DNA of 32,126 nt from Carex sylvatica. Lineage: Eukaryota > Streptophyta > Magnoliopsida > Poales > Cyperaceae. Positions 9,160 through 19,155 of this stretch are shown here, in pieces; position 1 is the stretch's first letter, and the number at the start of each line of letters is the position of its first letter. The notes under the pieces are model-generated. The model made no database searches, had not been told where the DNA came from, and saw nothing but the letters and a program-made list of their open reading frames with translations. The stretch is from assembly GCA_964058845.1 (NCBI GenBank), contig CAXKVR010000605.1, positions 1 through 32,126 on the forward strand, in the 5' to 3' direction. Position numbers and translations under genes: made by a program.

Positions 9160-9605
9160 CATATACCAATTTTACAGTATTGGCTTTCGGTAGGTTGTAC
9201 GTTTTGTTTTTATAGTTTAAGTTTACAGTTTTATAGTATTGAATTTTGTATTTTTTTCATTTTGTTTTATCGTTTTCATCTACTTATTTTAAATTATTGA
9301 AATTTTATAGTTTTTATATTTTGTTTTTATAGTTTAAGTTGACAATTTTACAGTATTGAAAATTAATTATTTTTACATTTTATTTTATCATTTTTATTTG
9401 CTAATTTTACAGTGTTGAAATTTTATAGTTTTTACGTTTTGTTTTCACAATTTAAGTTGACAATTTTACAGTATTGAAAATTGATATTTTTTACATTTTA
9501 TTTTATCGTTTTCATCTGTGTATTTTGCATGACTGCAATTTTATAGTTTGTACATTTTATTTTTATAGTTAAAGGGATCAAATTTTACAGTATTCATTAT
9601 TTTGA
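9160..9605. repeat. Degenerate tandem repeat, about 118-bp period
   Basis: The block TATAGTTTAAGTT(G/T)ACA(A/G)TTTTACAGTATTGAA starts at about 9211, 9328, 9446 (as CACAATTTAAG) and 9564, a spacing of 117-118 bp. A second internal word, TTTTATTTTATCGTTTTCATCT, recurs between them. About 3.7 units are visible, each clearly diverged. Confidence 0.75.
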
Positions 9606-9670
9606 TGATTTATTTTTGTGCTCATTAAATAAAGAAAAAAAATTAAAAAAAATTATTCGAAAAATTTAAT

Positions 9671-10250
9671 TTTGTTTTTTTATCACGTGTTTTGTCGAAA
9701 TAACTGCTAATAACTAACATTAACTGCCAATAACTTCCTATAACTGTAATTTTTGAAAGTACAGCAGGAAAGTACATTTTTTTGTCCTGTTGTGCAAGTT
9801 GCAAACTGTTTCTAACAATCTTGAGACCACTTTGAATACTAGCTGATTGGTATTTTATTAACTGACATATTTTATGGGATATATTGTGTAAATATGCAGC
9901 ATGAAGAAAGAGTTTTACAGTATTCATGCAAGTCAAATGTCAATTTTTCTGTGGACAAACTGTAGACAACTAGCTATAGACAATTATCCAAGAAAATTTA
10001 GTGCAAGACTTTTCCCACCTGGTCCCAACCCATACCATAGAAGATCCCTGCACCTTTCCCTTCTTGCTTACATTGTAATAGATAATTTTAAATATCACGT
10101 GATAAAAAAATTACAGTTATAGGAAGTACATTTATAGGAAGTTATTGGCAGTTAGTTCTTTATTTCAAAAATTACAGTTATAGGAAGTTATTGGCAGTTA
10201 ATGTTAGTTATTAGCAGTTATTTTGACAAAACACGTGATAAAAAAACAAA
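9671..10250. mobile_element. Inverted-repeat DNA element with 88-bp termini
   Basis: The left arm 9671-9758 and right arm 10163-10250 are reverse complements with about one mismatch (GTCGAAA against GTCAAAA). They include ATCACGTGTTTTGTC, TAACTGCTAATAACTAACAT and TAACTTCCTATAACTG. Part of the arm is repeated inside the right half (10095-10155). The 404-bp interior has a plus-strand ORF (9901-10122) with no recognisable domain. Size and arms fit a non-autonomous DNA transposon. No target duplication is obvious, so the true ends may lie slightly further out. Confidence 0.7.
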
Positions 10251-10302
10251 TCTGGATTTATGTTTAAATTTAAATAAATTTTAAATATTTATTTCGATTA
10301 AG

Positions 10303-10425
10303 TAATTATTTTGGTGTAAATAGATAATTTGATGTAGTTCTTTAGCAAAATTTAGTTCCATGAAGTATAATTTAGCATTATTTATTTTCTTATTTACAAT
10401 TTATCAATTTACCCCAAAATAATTA
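10303..10425. mobile_element. Very small inverted-repeat element (MITE-like)
   Basis: TAATTATTTTGGTGTAAAT (from 10303) pairs with ATTTACCCCAAAATAATTA (ending 10425) across a 123-bp unit. About 28 bp of arm match with a few mismatches. A/T richness raises the chance-match risk, but the GG/CC-containing core is informative. Confidence 0.4.
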
Positions 10426-10639
10426 ACTGTCTAATCGTTGCGTTTTCTTTTACCAATTTTCATAATTAATGTATCATATAGGGTTGCATTTATTTTCTTA
10501 ATCATGTCATGTCCTCTTCGAATTTCCAAGATTTTATTTTCTCCAACAAATTTCTTGAATATTATTTTTATTTGTCATTGAGAGTATGTCTTCTAAATAT
10601 TTTCAGCAATATATATGTTGTGCGCATACCGCATAGAGA

Positions 10640-10790
10640 ACTGACATCAACATTTTGGATTCCAACACTATCGCGTTGTACCAATCATGCAACAAATTAT
10701 CTGCGGATCATATTTGAGAAATTAGAAGCCGACCGAAGCAAAAAAAAAAATCATGCATAAGCTTATACAATAGCCCAACATATGTTGAAT
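10640..10790. repeat. Diverged dispersed repeat, copy A (partner near 19008-19155)
   Basis: Shared blocks in order with the partner are ACATCAACATT, GGATTC, TGTACCAATC(A/T)TGCAA, GATC(A/G)TATTT(G/A)AGAAATTA, and TATAC followed by TAGCCCAACA. The two copies may descend from the same old element or duplicated gene piece. Confidence 0.45.
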
Positions 10791-10801
10791 TTTTCAGATC
10801 A

Positions 10802-10806
10802 AGTAT
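10802..10806. repeat. Target-site duplication AGTAT, left copy (Copia-2)
   Basis: AGTAT directly precedes the left LTR and is repeated at 15529-15533, directly after the right LTR. Confidence 0.9.
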
Positions 10807-11114
10807 TATTGAATTTTGAGGAAAAGAAGAGAAATGATGAACAATTATTTTTATTGATTTGTTTTGTTCTGATACATGGTCTATACATGAGTATTTATAG
10901 CTTAAAATTCAACTAGCCGTTGTACTATTTTCTAAATACAATATTGTAATCTGCATCCTAATTGTGCCTTAATTACAAAGATTTACTAGCCGTTATTAAG
11001 ATTCAGCTAGGTACCAAAAATAGCTTAACATTTATATACTTGGAGGCTAGTTTATTTGTTGCCTAAAACTGCCAATGATGAATATTTTGAGGCAGATTTA
11101 TTTATTCTTCAATA
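10807..11114 (-). repeat. Copia-2 3' LTR (308 bp), TA...TA termini
   Basis: Runs from TATTGAATTTTGAGG to ATTCTTCAATA. The terminal inverted repeat is TATTGAA/TTCAATA, so the outer dinucleotides are TA and TA rather than TG and CA. Boundaries are fixed by the target duplication on one side and the polypurine tract on the other. A TATA box lies at 10891-10900 (minus). Confidence 0.9.
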
Positions 11115-11600
11115 CTCCCCCTCAAGTTGGGTTCGAATAAATTAATTAAGCCCAACTTGCCAAGAATGTTTAGATGATTGGCCTTGTCGAGTGCCTTTGT
11201 GAAAATATCTGCCAGTAGCTCTTTGCTTCTGACAAATGGGGTTTCTATTTCTCCAGACTGCATTTTTTCTCTGACAAAGTGACAGTCCACTTCTATATGT
11301 TTTGTTCTCTCATGAAAGACCGAATTGGATGCAATATGTCGTGCAGCTTGATTGTCACAGTACATTTGCATGGTTCTTTTGTGATCTATCTTCATGTCAT
11401 GGAGTAATTGTTTAATCCAGATAAGCTCGCTTGCTGTCGATACCATGGCTCGGTATTCTACTTCCGCACTTGATCTTGCCACAACATTTTACTTCTCACT
11501 CCTCCAAGTGACCAAGTTGTCACCTACAAAAGTACAAAAGCCAGTGGTTGATTTTCTGTCGCAGCTACCAGCCCAATCTGCATCAGAATAACCAACCACA
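11102..11600 (-). pseudogene. Copia-2 RNase H domain
   Basis: Minus strand from about 11600: GYSDADWAG (first catalytic Asp), then a TAA stop at 11489-11491, then ARSSAEVEYRAM (catalytic Glu), YCDNQAARHIA (Asp) and TKHIEVDCHFVREKM (last Asp region). It ends at RGSIEE just inside the 3' LTR. All four acidic positions are still present, but the in-frame stop separates the first from the rest. Confidence 0.85.
11115..11123 (-). other. Polypurine tract of Copia-2
   Basis: The minus strand reads GAGGGGGAG, directly abutting the 3' LTR. It primes plus-strand DNA synthesis and overlaps the end of the RNase H coding region. Confidence 0.85.
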
Positions 11601-12805
11601 TCATTAGAATTTTTATTTTTATCCAAATTCCTTGACCTGGAGTGCATTTAAGATATCTCAGTATTCTATCAATTACACTTAAATGACTGGTGTATGGAGC
11701 ATGCATGAATTGGCTTATAACACTAACTGCAAAGACAATGTCAGGTCTAGTAACAGTAAGGTAAATTAACTTACCTACCAACCTTTGATATTGTCCTATA
11801 TCAGATAGTGGTTCACCATCCTCAATTCCAAGTTTAATATTTGCCTCCATTGGGGTATTGGCTGGTTTAGCTCCCAATTTACCAGTTTATTTTAACAAGT
11901 CAATGACATATTTTCTTTGGCATAGAAATAAACCTTTTCTTGAGTGAGTTATTTCTATTCCTAGAAAATATGAAAGATTCCCAAGGTTCTTGATATCAAA
12001 TTCCTCCTTCAAATATTGTTTAACCTTTTTTATTTCATCATTATTATTTTCAGTGATGATAATATCATCTACATAGACAAGAATAATAGTGGTGCAATTT
12101 TGCGAATGTTTGACAAACATAGAGGAATCAGCAGTGCTTTTATTAAAATTAATTTTTAAAAGAGAAAAGCTTAGCTTGGCATACCATGCTCTTGGAGATT
12201 GCTTTAGCCCATAGATTGCATTTTTTAACTTACATGCCAATGTTGGATCTGATGCATTCTTATGTCCTGGAGGAAGAGTCATGTATATCTCTTCTTCCAA
12301 CGTTCCTTGGAGAAATGCATTTTTACGTCAATTTGGAACAAATTTCATCCTAAGTTGGTGGCTACTGATAGTAAAATTCTAATGGTATTCATTTTTGCTA
12401 CTGGTGCAAAAGTTTATTGGTAGTCAATACCATAAGTTTGGGTGAATCCTTTGGCCACTAACCTAGCTTTGTACCTTTCAACTGTACCGTCACTATTGTA
12501 TTTCATTTTGTATACCCATTTGCAACCTACAGTCTTTTTCTTTTTTGGTAGATGAATAATATCCCATGTATTTTTTTTTCTAAAACTTGAAGTTCTTCTT
12601 TCATAGCCTTAGCCCAAACTAGACTTTGGTTGGCTTCGTTAAAATTGGTTGGTTCGGTTTGATTATTAATACTACCCAAGTAGGCCCGGTATGTAGGAGA
12701 TACCTTATCATAAGAAATAAATTCTTGAATTGGATACATCACCTGATGGGATACATAATTCCTTAGTTTGATAGGAGGCTGAGTTTGTCTTTTTGACATT
12801 CTCAA
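11601..12805 (-). pseudogene. Copia-2 reverse transcriptase
   Basis: Minus strand: a linker peptide, then KWVYKMKY and [13 protein letters not shown], a stop (TAA at 12414-12416) where the family usually has Glu before TFAPVAKMNT, then EEEIYMTLPPG, KNAIYGLKQSPRAWYAKL and the catalytic box YVDDIIIT (12064-12075), which is intact. LGNLSYFLGIEI follows, then another TAA at 11887-11889, and a tail with TPMEANIKL and TRPDIVFAVSVISQFM. There is also a frame change near 12527 between linker and RT. No functional enzyme can be made. Confidence 0.9.
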
Positions 12806-12817
12806 GTCATTTTCTTC

Positions 12818-13156
12818 TTAAGTTGCTTCTTCACTTGAGTCAATTTCAATCTCTTCCTGAGATGCTTCTTCACTTGACTCAGTTTCTTCATTTTCTCTCC
12901 CTGAAGGGATTGCACTTGTTTCACCAGTGTGATCTCCTTCAACCTGTTCTTGATTTATTTCTTCAGAAAATATAAAATTATTTGGAGACAATTGTATTGG
13001 TTGACCTTGTGCATTTTCTTGTTCATTTGTTTGATAATATGGTTCATTTTCAAAGAATGACACATCTCGTGAAATATAAAGCTTATGATTTTTTGGGTTA
13101 TAACACTTATATCCTTTCTTTTCTGAGGAGTATTCCAAAAAAATAGCTTTAACCAA
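12818..13156 (-). pseudogene. Copia-2 integrase C-terminus and acidic linker
   Basis: LVKAIFLEYSSEKKGYKCYN and HKLYISRDVSFFENE are the conserved post-core integrase motifs. A Glu/Ser/Thr-rich linker follows (repeated EEASQEE-like words) before a stop near 12818. A preceding stop near 13175 breaks the link to the core (FGCTCFVHIKR then stop). Confidence 0.8.
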
Positions 13157-13740
13157 ATTTTTATCTAACTTTTCTTATCTTTTTATATGTACAAAGCATG
13201 TACACCCAAATATTCTTATATGGTCAAGATCAATTTTTCTAACCTTAAGAATTTCCAAAGGACTCATATTTTTAAGTCTAACACTTGGTAATCTATTTAT
13301 AAGATAAGTTGCTGTTAGCACTACGTCTGACCAATAAGTTTTTGGAACATTAGATTGAAAAAGAAGTGATCTCGTAACTTTAAGTAAATGTCTATTTTTT
13401 CTTTCTGAGACACCATTTTGTTCAGGTGTATTAATGCATGTGGTTTGATATAAAATTCCTTTTTATTTAAAAAATTATGAGAAATTTTTGTTTATATATT
13501 CTGTCCCATTATCAGACCTAAAAATTTTAATTTTCACATTATATTGATTTTCAATGAAATTGTAAAATTCTTGAAAGTATGAAAAAACTTCATGTTTTTC
13601 TTTCAAAAGATAAACCCAAGTTGTACAAGAAAAATCATCAATAAATATGACAAAAATATCTAAACTGATTATAAGAATTAATAGGGGCTGGTCCCTAAAC
13701 ATCAGAGTGAATTAAATCAAAACATTTTTCTAATATACTT
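13157..13740 (-). pseudogene. Copia-2 integrase core
   Basis: HSDV followed by a TAG at 13695-13697 (where Trp is expected before GP) marks the first catalytic Asp. A frameshift leads into FIDDFSCTTWVYLLKEKHEV, then FRSDNGTEYINKNF with the second catalytic Asp. The third (Glu) region lies around 13390-13420, in DNA reading as the usual ERKNR-type motif. At least one stop and two frame changes are present. Confidence 0.8.
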
Positions 13741-13805
13741 GTGGACAAAGAAAATGGTAACCTAGTTTGTTTCGAAAAAGTTTTTTGAATCTAAATTATA
13801 ACACA

Positions 13806-14102
13806 TCATTCACATTTTGAATCTAAATTATAACAAAAAAGTTTATTTAAAACTTGATCAGATGGATGACCAAATCGCCGATGTAGCAATTTATCACGAT
13901 CTATTGAATTTGATGACACAAGACATTTATTATTATTTTCTTCAAGGTAATAAAGACCATTTTTTAAACATCCCTCACCAATCGTATTACCAGATTCTCG
14001 ATCCTGAAAGGTTACTTTATTTGGTGAGAAGATGACATTGCAATTCAATTCTTGGGTTATTTTACTAACCGATAATAAGTTTGAGTAAATACAAAATATC
14101 AT
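13806..14102 (-). pseudogene. Copia-2 pre-integrase (zinc-binding) domain
   Basis: SNLLSVSKITQELNCNVIF and LLHRRFGHPSDQVLNKLF are the hallmark of the GAG-pre-integrase domain, with the His residues of the HHCC zinc site (HRRFGH). The Cys pair is lost in frame changes after CYNLDSKCE. Confidence 0.8.
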
Positions 14103-14690
14103 TCACATTTTTTGTGAGAAATTTGGTTGTACCAACACTTTGAATTTGAACCTTGTTTCCATTTGCAACAGTTACATGTTGAGGGTTTTTAATTTGTGTG
14201 ATATTTTCTAATTTATTTTTGTCCCATGTCATATGATCAGTGACACCTGAATCAATAATCCATTTACTAGTGTTGTGATACATATTTGCAGACTTAAAAT
14301 TATTGTCAATTTTGCAAGAATTAAAAATAGTAAAAGTAGATTTAGAGTGTACAAAACCTACAGATTGTTGCTGTAGCAATCCGTTTATTTCAATTAGCAG
14401 CTGTGTCATCTGCACTGTATGGGCCACAGAGAATTCAGAGGAGTTAATTTTTGTTGAATCAGGTTGAGTCAGCTGTTCATTCAATCCCAATTTCGAACCC
14501 TTACTGGCTTCCCCAAATTTTCGCTCCTTCTCACCCTTTCTTGTGCCGCACACATTTCCTCTTTGTTCCTTGGTCCGAGTTGGCCGGAGATGGGGTTGGC
14601 GTACCCAGCAGCCATCTCGGTTGTGTCCTGCACGCTTGCAGTGGTCGCACCAGTCAGCAATTGGGGTCCCCTTCGTCCTAGCTGAGGGTT
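14065..14690 (-). pseudogene. Copia-2 gag zinc knuckle and protease
   Basis: Minus strand: ADWCDHCKRAGHNRDGCW (about 14590-14650) is a CCHC zinc knuckle with spacing C-x2-C-x4-H-x4-C. A Q/S-rich spacer follows, then WIIDSGVTDHMT (about 14220-14260), the aspartic protease active site with D-S-G intact, and NPQHVTVANGNKV. Upstream of the knuckle only about 40 codons precede a 19-base A tract, so the gag capsid part (normally over 200 codons) is missing. Confidence 0.85.
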
Positions 14691-15208
14691 CATATTGGTA
14701 AAACTGGTTGATTGCTCTCGGAGCGCCCTCCTTGAAAACTCGATTGAACCAGTACTTGTGAGATTTTATTTCTGGTTGATGTTTTTTTTTTTTTTTTTTT
14801 AAAAATGGTTGCTAGTTACGGGTAGAAGTTGGTAAAATTGATAAGGAGAGATGCTGCTGGATTTTGTGGGTTAGGGAGGGACAGATTTTTTATGATGTTG
14901 TTTTGTATTTTTGGTTTGTGAGAAATAATGAAAAAGATGGATATTATACTGGTAAAGGATTGAAAAACAAAAAATCTGATTTCTGTCTGTGGATTTTTCT
15001 GGTTTCTGTTGCTCTGCTCAATGATGACAGACAATTTGAAAGCACGAGTAGCTCGTCAAGCAGTTGGCTGAGGATATCGTTGCTCAATTTTGAGAGCCCT
15101 TTTTGGGAGAAGAAAATGATGTTGTTTTGTTGGTTTTCTGATGTTGCTTGCAGTTCTTTGTTGTTTGCAGCTAGGTTTGATTTTCGCCTTTCTGGAGTCA
15201 GGATTTAT
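14691..15208 (-). other. Copia-2 leader with gag-core deletion
   Basis: Only about 520 bp separate the primer binding site from the zinc knuckle, including a 19-base run of T on the plus strand (14782-14800). No capsid motif is visible. The A tract on the sense strand may mark the deletion joint. ORFs here (14816-15034 minus, 14864-15229 plus) have no recognisable motif. Confidence 0.6.
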
Positions 15209-15223
15209 CCTGCTCTGATACCA
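15209..15223 (-). other. Primer binding site (initiator tRNA-Met) of Copia-2
   Basis: The minus strand reads TGGTATCAGAGCAGG, beginning at the very next base after the LTR terminus TTCAATA. Confidence 0.9.
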
Positions 15224-15528
15224 TATTGAATTTTGAGGAAAAGAAGAGAAATGATGAACAATTGTTTTTATTGATTTGTTCTGTTCTGATACAAGGTCTA
15301 TACATGAGTATTTATAACCTAAAATCCAACTAGCCGTTGTACTATTTCCTAAATACAGTACTGTAATCTGCATCCTAATTGTGTCTTAATTACAAAGATT
15401 TACTAGCCGTTAAGATTCAGTTAGGTACCAAAAATAACTTAACAGCTATATACTTGGAGGCTAATTTATTTGTTGCCTAAAACTACCAATAATGAATATT
15501 CTGAGGCATATTTATTTATTCTTCAATA
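15224..15528 (-). repeat. Copia-2 5' LTR (305 bp)
   Basis: Same termini as the 3' LTR (TATTGAATTTTGAGG...TTCAATA). A TATA box lies at 15308-15317 (minus). The next five bases, AGTAT, are the right copy of the target duplication. Confidence 0.9.
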
Positions 15529-15533
15529 AGTAT
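15529..15533. repeat. Target-site duplication AGTAT, right copy (Copia-2)
   Basis: Exact match to 10802-10806. Confidence 0.9.
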
Positions 15534-16251
15534 ATATACATGCCAGGTCTCGATTAATTAATCTGTAATAGGTTGTTGTAATTAATATTATTATTGCAAT
15601 GGCCTTATAATTTGGCGTATAGAACGAGTGTTCACTTCAGAAGGCTCGTCTATATTAAGGGTTCTATATGAAAATAATATTTTGGTCGACATATCAGATG
15701 CATTTGTAGCCAAGAATTTCATAAACTATAGCCAAAAAAATTGGGCGAAGCATAATCTTACAATTATCTTTGTACATTTTACAAATATTTTTCAGTTTTT
15801 TTTTTTTTTTTCTTTTTCTATTTGAAAGAACCCTAGTAAAAATAAATAATAAGCATTTTTTGGCAAATTCTTTGAGCTAGCTAGGAGGGCAAATGTCGGT
15901 CGTCGCTAGTCACACTCAGCTTCGGCCCTGGCATTAGAATTCTACTAAAATTAGTTGCAGATCCAAGAAGGATTAGGGATAAGTACGTAAGTGTTTATCT
16001 TAGATTTGATTTTTTTTTTTTAATTTTAATGATATTTTATACTTATGTTTATTTTTGAATGGATAAAATATATCTGGATTTAATTTATGATTCAGTAAAA
16101 AAAATTACACGGAAAAAGAAATTTAGTATATACTGATTTACGTAAAAGAAAAACATGCAATATTTTGTGTCTACTCGACCAATATCCTGACAAAATTCTG
16201 AATCCATCTCTGACTAAAACCATAATTTAATCAGATCATATGCCTTATTAA
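15534..16251. other. AT-rich DNA, nothing recognised
   Basis: Poly-T runs (15797-15810, 16010-16020) and short ORFs only. No repeat partner within the window. Confidence 0.4.
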
Positions 16252-16440
16252 GTTTCAAGGTTGAAACCATACGTACGAACGTACAATTTATTACCGGTAC
16301 GTTCCAGATTTATTTTAGATAAATTAATGGGTCATGTTTTTTTTTTTAGGATAATGTTGTTGAGTGGTTTCAAGGTTGAAACCATACGAACGTACAATTT
16401 ATTACCGATACAATTTATTAATGGGTCATGTTGAATGGTT
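16252..16440. repeat. Tandem duplication, about 115-bp offset
   Basis: GTTTCAAGGTTGAAACCATACG starts at 16252 and again at 16367. Both are followed by AACGTACAATTTATTACCG and later AATGGGTCATGTT. The second copy lacks about 40 bp. GTTTCAAGGTTGAAAC is itself a palindrome, so each unit carries a short hairpin. Confidence 0.75.
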
Positions 16441-17163
16441 TTAAGTTGTTGATGCACCAGGTTCACCGATGGAGTACGTCCATCAGGTCGTGATGCTAAA
16501 ATCTTCCAGAAGGGGAAGGAGTTGAGGTTGAATCAATAATCATGGATGTGGGCTCAGCTGGATTGAAGAGAGAAGGACAAGCGATATGTGAAGGGATATG
16601 TAGTACTTGCATGAAAATTAAAGTCAATGCTCGAGATCTATATTAGATTCATTTTTTCTTCTTTTTAGGGCCCCATGGCCGAGATACATATATCCGAGGA
16701 AATTGTTGTTGCAATTTAAAATATGACCCTAACAAACAGAATTCGCATCCCCGAGTACCTGACGGTATAAATAATTAAATCCTGTCTTTTTTTTCAAAAC
16801 ATGATATAAACTTCAAAACAACTCTCTATATTTTCTATTAATATCGAATTAATTTTGATCTGACTGAAATTAATTTAGACCATTATTTAGATATTGTGAT
16901 CCTCCAATATTTAAGAGGAGACGGATCCTATCAAATAATGGTAAGAAGTTGGGTCCTTCGTCGAGGTGTGAAAAACAAAGCTAGGGGAGAGTTGAAGGCG
17001 AGTTCTCCACCTCCAACGCCTTTTCTCTGTCTTGTATTGGGCCATTATGCTCAGGTAGCATTCATCTTTTTCTGTTAGTTTCTGTAAATTAGATATTATG
17101 TTTTTAGTTTTTTAGTTTTCTGTTTTGAATAATAATAATGATGGTTTTGGGTGATGATGATGT
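16441..17163. other. No supported gene
   Basis: Mixed-composition DNA. The 60-codon plus-strand ORF at 16896-17078 has no recognisable motif. Confidence 0.35.
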
Positions 17164-17358
17164 TCATCTTTCTCCCTCCTATTTCTCCTTCTCCTATCTC
17201 TTTTCTCTTCTCTTCTCTTTGCCTCTCTTTCCCTTTCCTTTTCTTCTTCTTTGGTACTACAGTTGGATATTGGTATCGGTCTCTGTCTAACTACTCTATT
17301 GATGTTGGTACTGGTACTGATACTGGTATTGCTTTTAAGCCTGATGCTGGTGGTTATT
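17164..17358 (+). other. Long pyrimidine tract followed by an exon-like segment
   Basis: About 100 bp of almost pure C/T (17164-17252) ends in TGGTACTACAG, a plausible splice acceptor. The open 96-bp stretch 17263-17358 follows, containing YSIDVGTGTDTGIAFKPD, and ends at ATT|GTAAGTAATC, a strong donor match. It may be an orphan exon, but no partner exon is identified. Confidence 0.22.
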
Positions 17359-18640
17359 GTAAGTAATCTTTTGTGTTGTATAACTAATTTGCAAGACATA
17401 TAATCATTTAATTTTATAGTTTTTCTTTTTGAGATATGTGCATGTTTAGTGGTTACGATCAAAGATTAAAGCAAGTCAACGATTCATATCATGACAATAT
17501 GGCAAAACAAGTCGCGTCCGAAGGTCAATGAGAATAAAGCAAGTTAACGTGCATATCATGACAAGTCGGAACGTGACAAATTGCACAAGATAATCTGTCA
17601 CATGATCTTCTCGAGCAACAAGGAATGATTTGATAAATATGATCTGATGGAAGATTCACACGAGCCATTCAGAATGCCGGATATTAATGAAGACGCTGAA
17701 TCATGAAGATTACGGAAGATCATATGAAGATCTAGGTCATGAAGATTATGAAGATCATACTTTACCATTTTGCGTTGTTATTTTTATTTATCTTCAAAAG
17801 TATGGTAAAGCAGATCTGAGGTTGCGACTGCCTGATTATAGCCATTGCGTGGCTAGAAGTTTGAATTCAAAATATAAAATAGTTATGCAGATCGATAGGG
17901 GTAACTAAGCATAAGCAACCCTGGTAATTTCTGATACTATACATCTTGAGATTTGTTTCAGCGTAGTGAAAACTTTATCACTATGGGTGTGATTTAAAAC
18001 TCTATATTTGTTTCTCCATTTAAGATATTCAATAGCACCACTATAGATAGAGGGTCGGTTCTTCCTCTAAAAATACACAGAATGATAACCTTTGCGCCTC
18101 TACTTTAGAAATCTTTTAAGATTTAGCTAGTCATTGTTGCTTGTGCTTAAATCATCTATATTGATCCAGAGTGAGAGTAGTGATAGCCTGGACTTAAAGC
18201 CTGTGAGCTCGTCTATATCTTGGAGCCTTTATGCTCAATTTCTTTCCTTAAGTTATTGTGCTCATATGTCATTTGTGTGGACCACAAGAGTGTATTGTCT
18301 CGTACCGGTCACAACTTATATTCCTTTCTTCATTGGGTAATAGAAAGGCGCACTCTTTTAAGGTTGTGTTGCTCCAGAGACGTAGATTACCAATTTTTGT
18401 GTCACACCTTCTAACCCTATCTGTCTACTTTACTGCATTTTATTATTTATTTATTTAATATATAATTTGCAAGTTCTTGATTCCACCAACAACTACACTT
18501 TAACACACACGTATACTTAGATTTAATTATACGTTAGATACTTATCAGATAGAGTTTAAGTTTCAAGCAGACCTATTCAACCCCCACCCCACCCCTTCTA
18601 AATCTGTTGGAGACAACACTGGTAAGCGAGTGGTTCTGGT
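17359..18640. other. Unassigned DNA with short direct repeats
   Basis: CATGAAGATTA(C/T)G(G)AAGATCAT recurs at about 17702 and 17739, and AAAGCAAGTTAACG/AAAGCAAGTCAACG at about 17468 and 17536. An A/C-rich block CAACCCCCACCCCACCCC (about 18579-18596) reads as a purine tract on the minus strand. Overlapping plus-strand ORFs at 18134-18458 are mutually exclusive and unrecognised. Confidence 0.35.
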
Positions 18641-19007
18641 AAAGTGCAGTTCTGCATACTTCAACGCATTACTTTCAGGTTCATGGCTTCAGTTGGTTCT
18701 CAGCTAGCAAGAGGCATAATTTTGAAGGCTCCCAAATTGTCATATTGGCTTGAATCACTCTCTTGCACTCATAAGTCACATTGTTCATACATAGTGGCAT
18801 ATTGCAATTGTTTATTTCAGTACTACTTTTTATAACTGTGCTTTAGTTCTTAATTTGCTAATGGTATGTATAACTCCAGTTGTAATTTTTATATTAGTAA
18901 TAAAATACCTACGGGTTTCTAAGCCCAAAAAAAAGTTGGTATAAAGTTGTAGAGTGGTACCATGAAGAAATAAAAAATTTCGTCCAAAATTGTAGAATGA
19001 ACCAGCA
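18641..19007. other. No supported gene
   Basis: A 63-codon plus ORF (18644-18835) and a 75-codon minus ORF (18830-19057) show no known motif. The latter extends into the dispersed repeat. Confidence 0.35.
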
Positions 19008-19155
19008 TCAACATTCGGGATTCTGACACCGTACCGATGTACCAATCTTGCAAACATCTTCTCTACAGAGTAGAGACTACAGATCGTATTTAAGAAATTA
19101 AAATAGGAGCAGAAAAGTTTCTTCAGAAATTATACTCTAGCCCAACAAAACTGGC
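19008..19155. repeat. Diverged dispersed repeat, copy B (partner near 10640-10790)
   Basis: Same block order as copy A: ATCAACATT, GGATTC, TGTACCAATCTTGCAA, GATCGTATTTAAGAAATTA, TAGCCCAACA. On the minus strand both copies have one open frame giving related peptides, LV(H/Q)R followed by NVD. A shared coding origin is therefore possible. Confidence 0.45.

Larger units (their letters stand above)
10807..15528 (-). mobile_element. Copia-2: complete but defective Ty1/copia retrotransposon
   Basis: The 4722-bp element is bounded by a 5-bp target duplication and by two LTRs. In minus-strand order it has 5' LTR (15224-15528), an immediately adjacent tRNA-iMet primer binding site, a short leader, a gag zinc knuckle, protease, integrase, RT, RNase H, a polypurine tract and 3' LTR (10807-11114). 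Most of gag upstream of the zinc knuckle is missing, and pol has several stops and frameshifts. The LTRs differ at about 19 positions plus one 3-bp indel by eye count, about 6%, so the insertion is old, probably some million years. Confidence 0.95.

Noticed and set aside
9160..9605. Regularly spaced repeats as a CRISPR array
   Set aside because: The units are diverged along their whole 118-bp length with no constant repeat and unique spacer pattern, and the context is a plant genome.
9901..10122. 73-codon ORF inside the inverted-repeat element as a transposase
   Set aside because: Too short, no catalytic motif, and its end runs into the repeated arm sequence.
18579..18596. Purine tract (minus strand) as an LTR-element polypurine tract at 18579
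   Set aside because: No LTR terminus, primer binding site or second LTR could be paired with it in the window.
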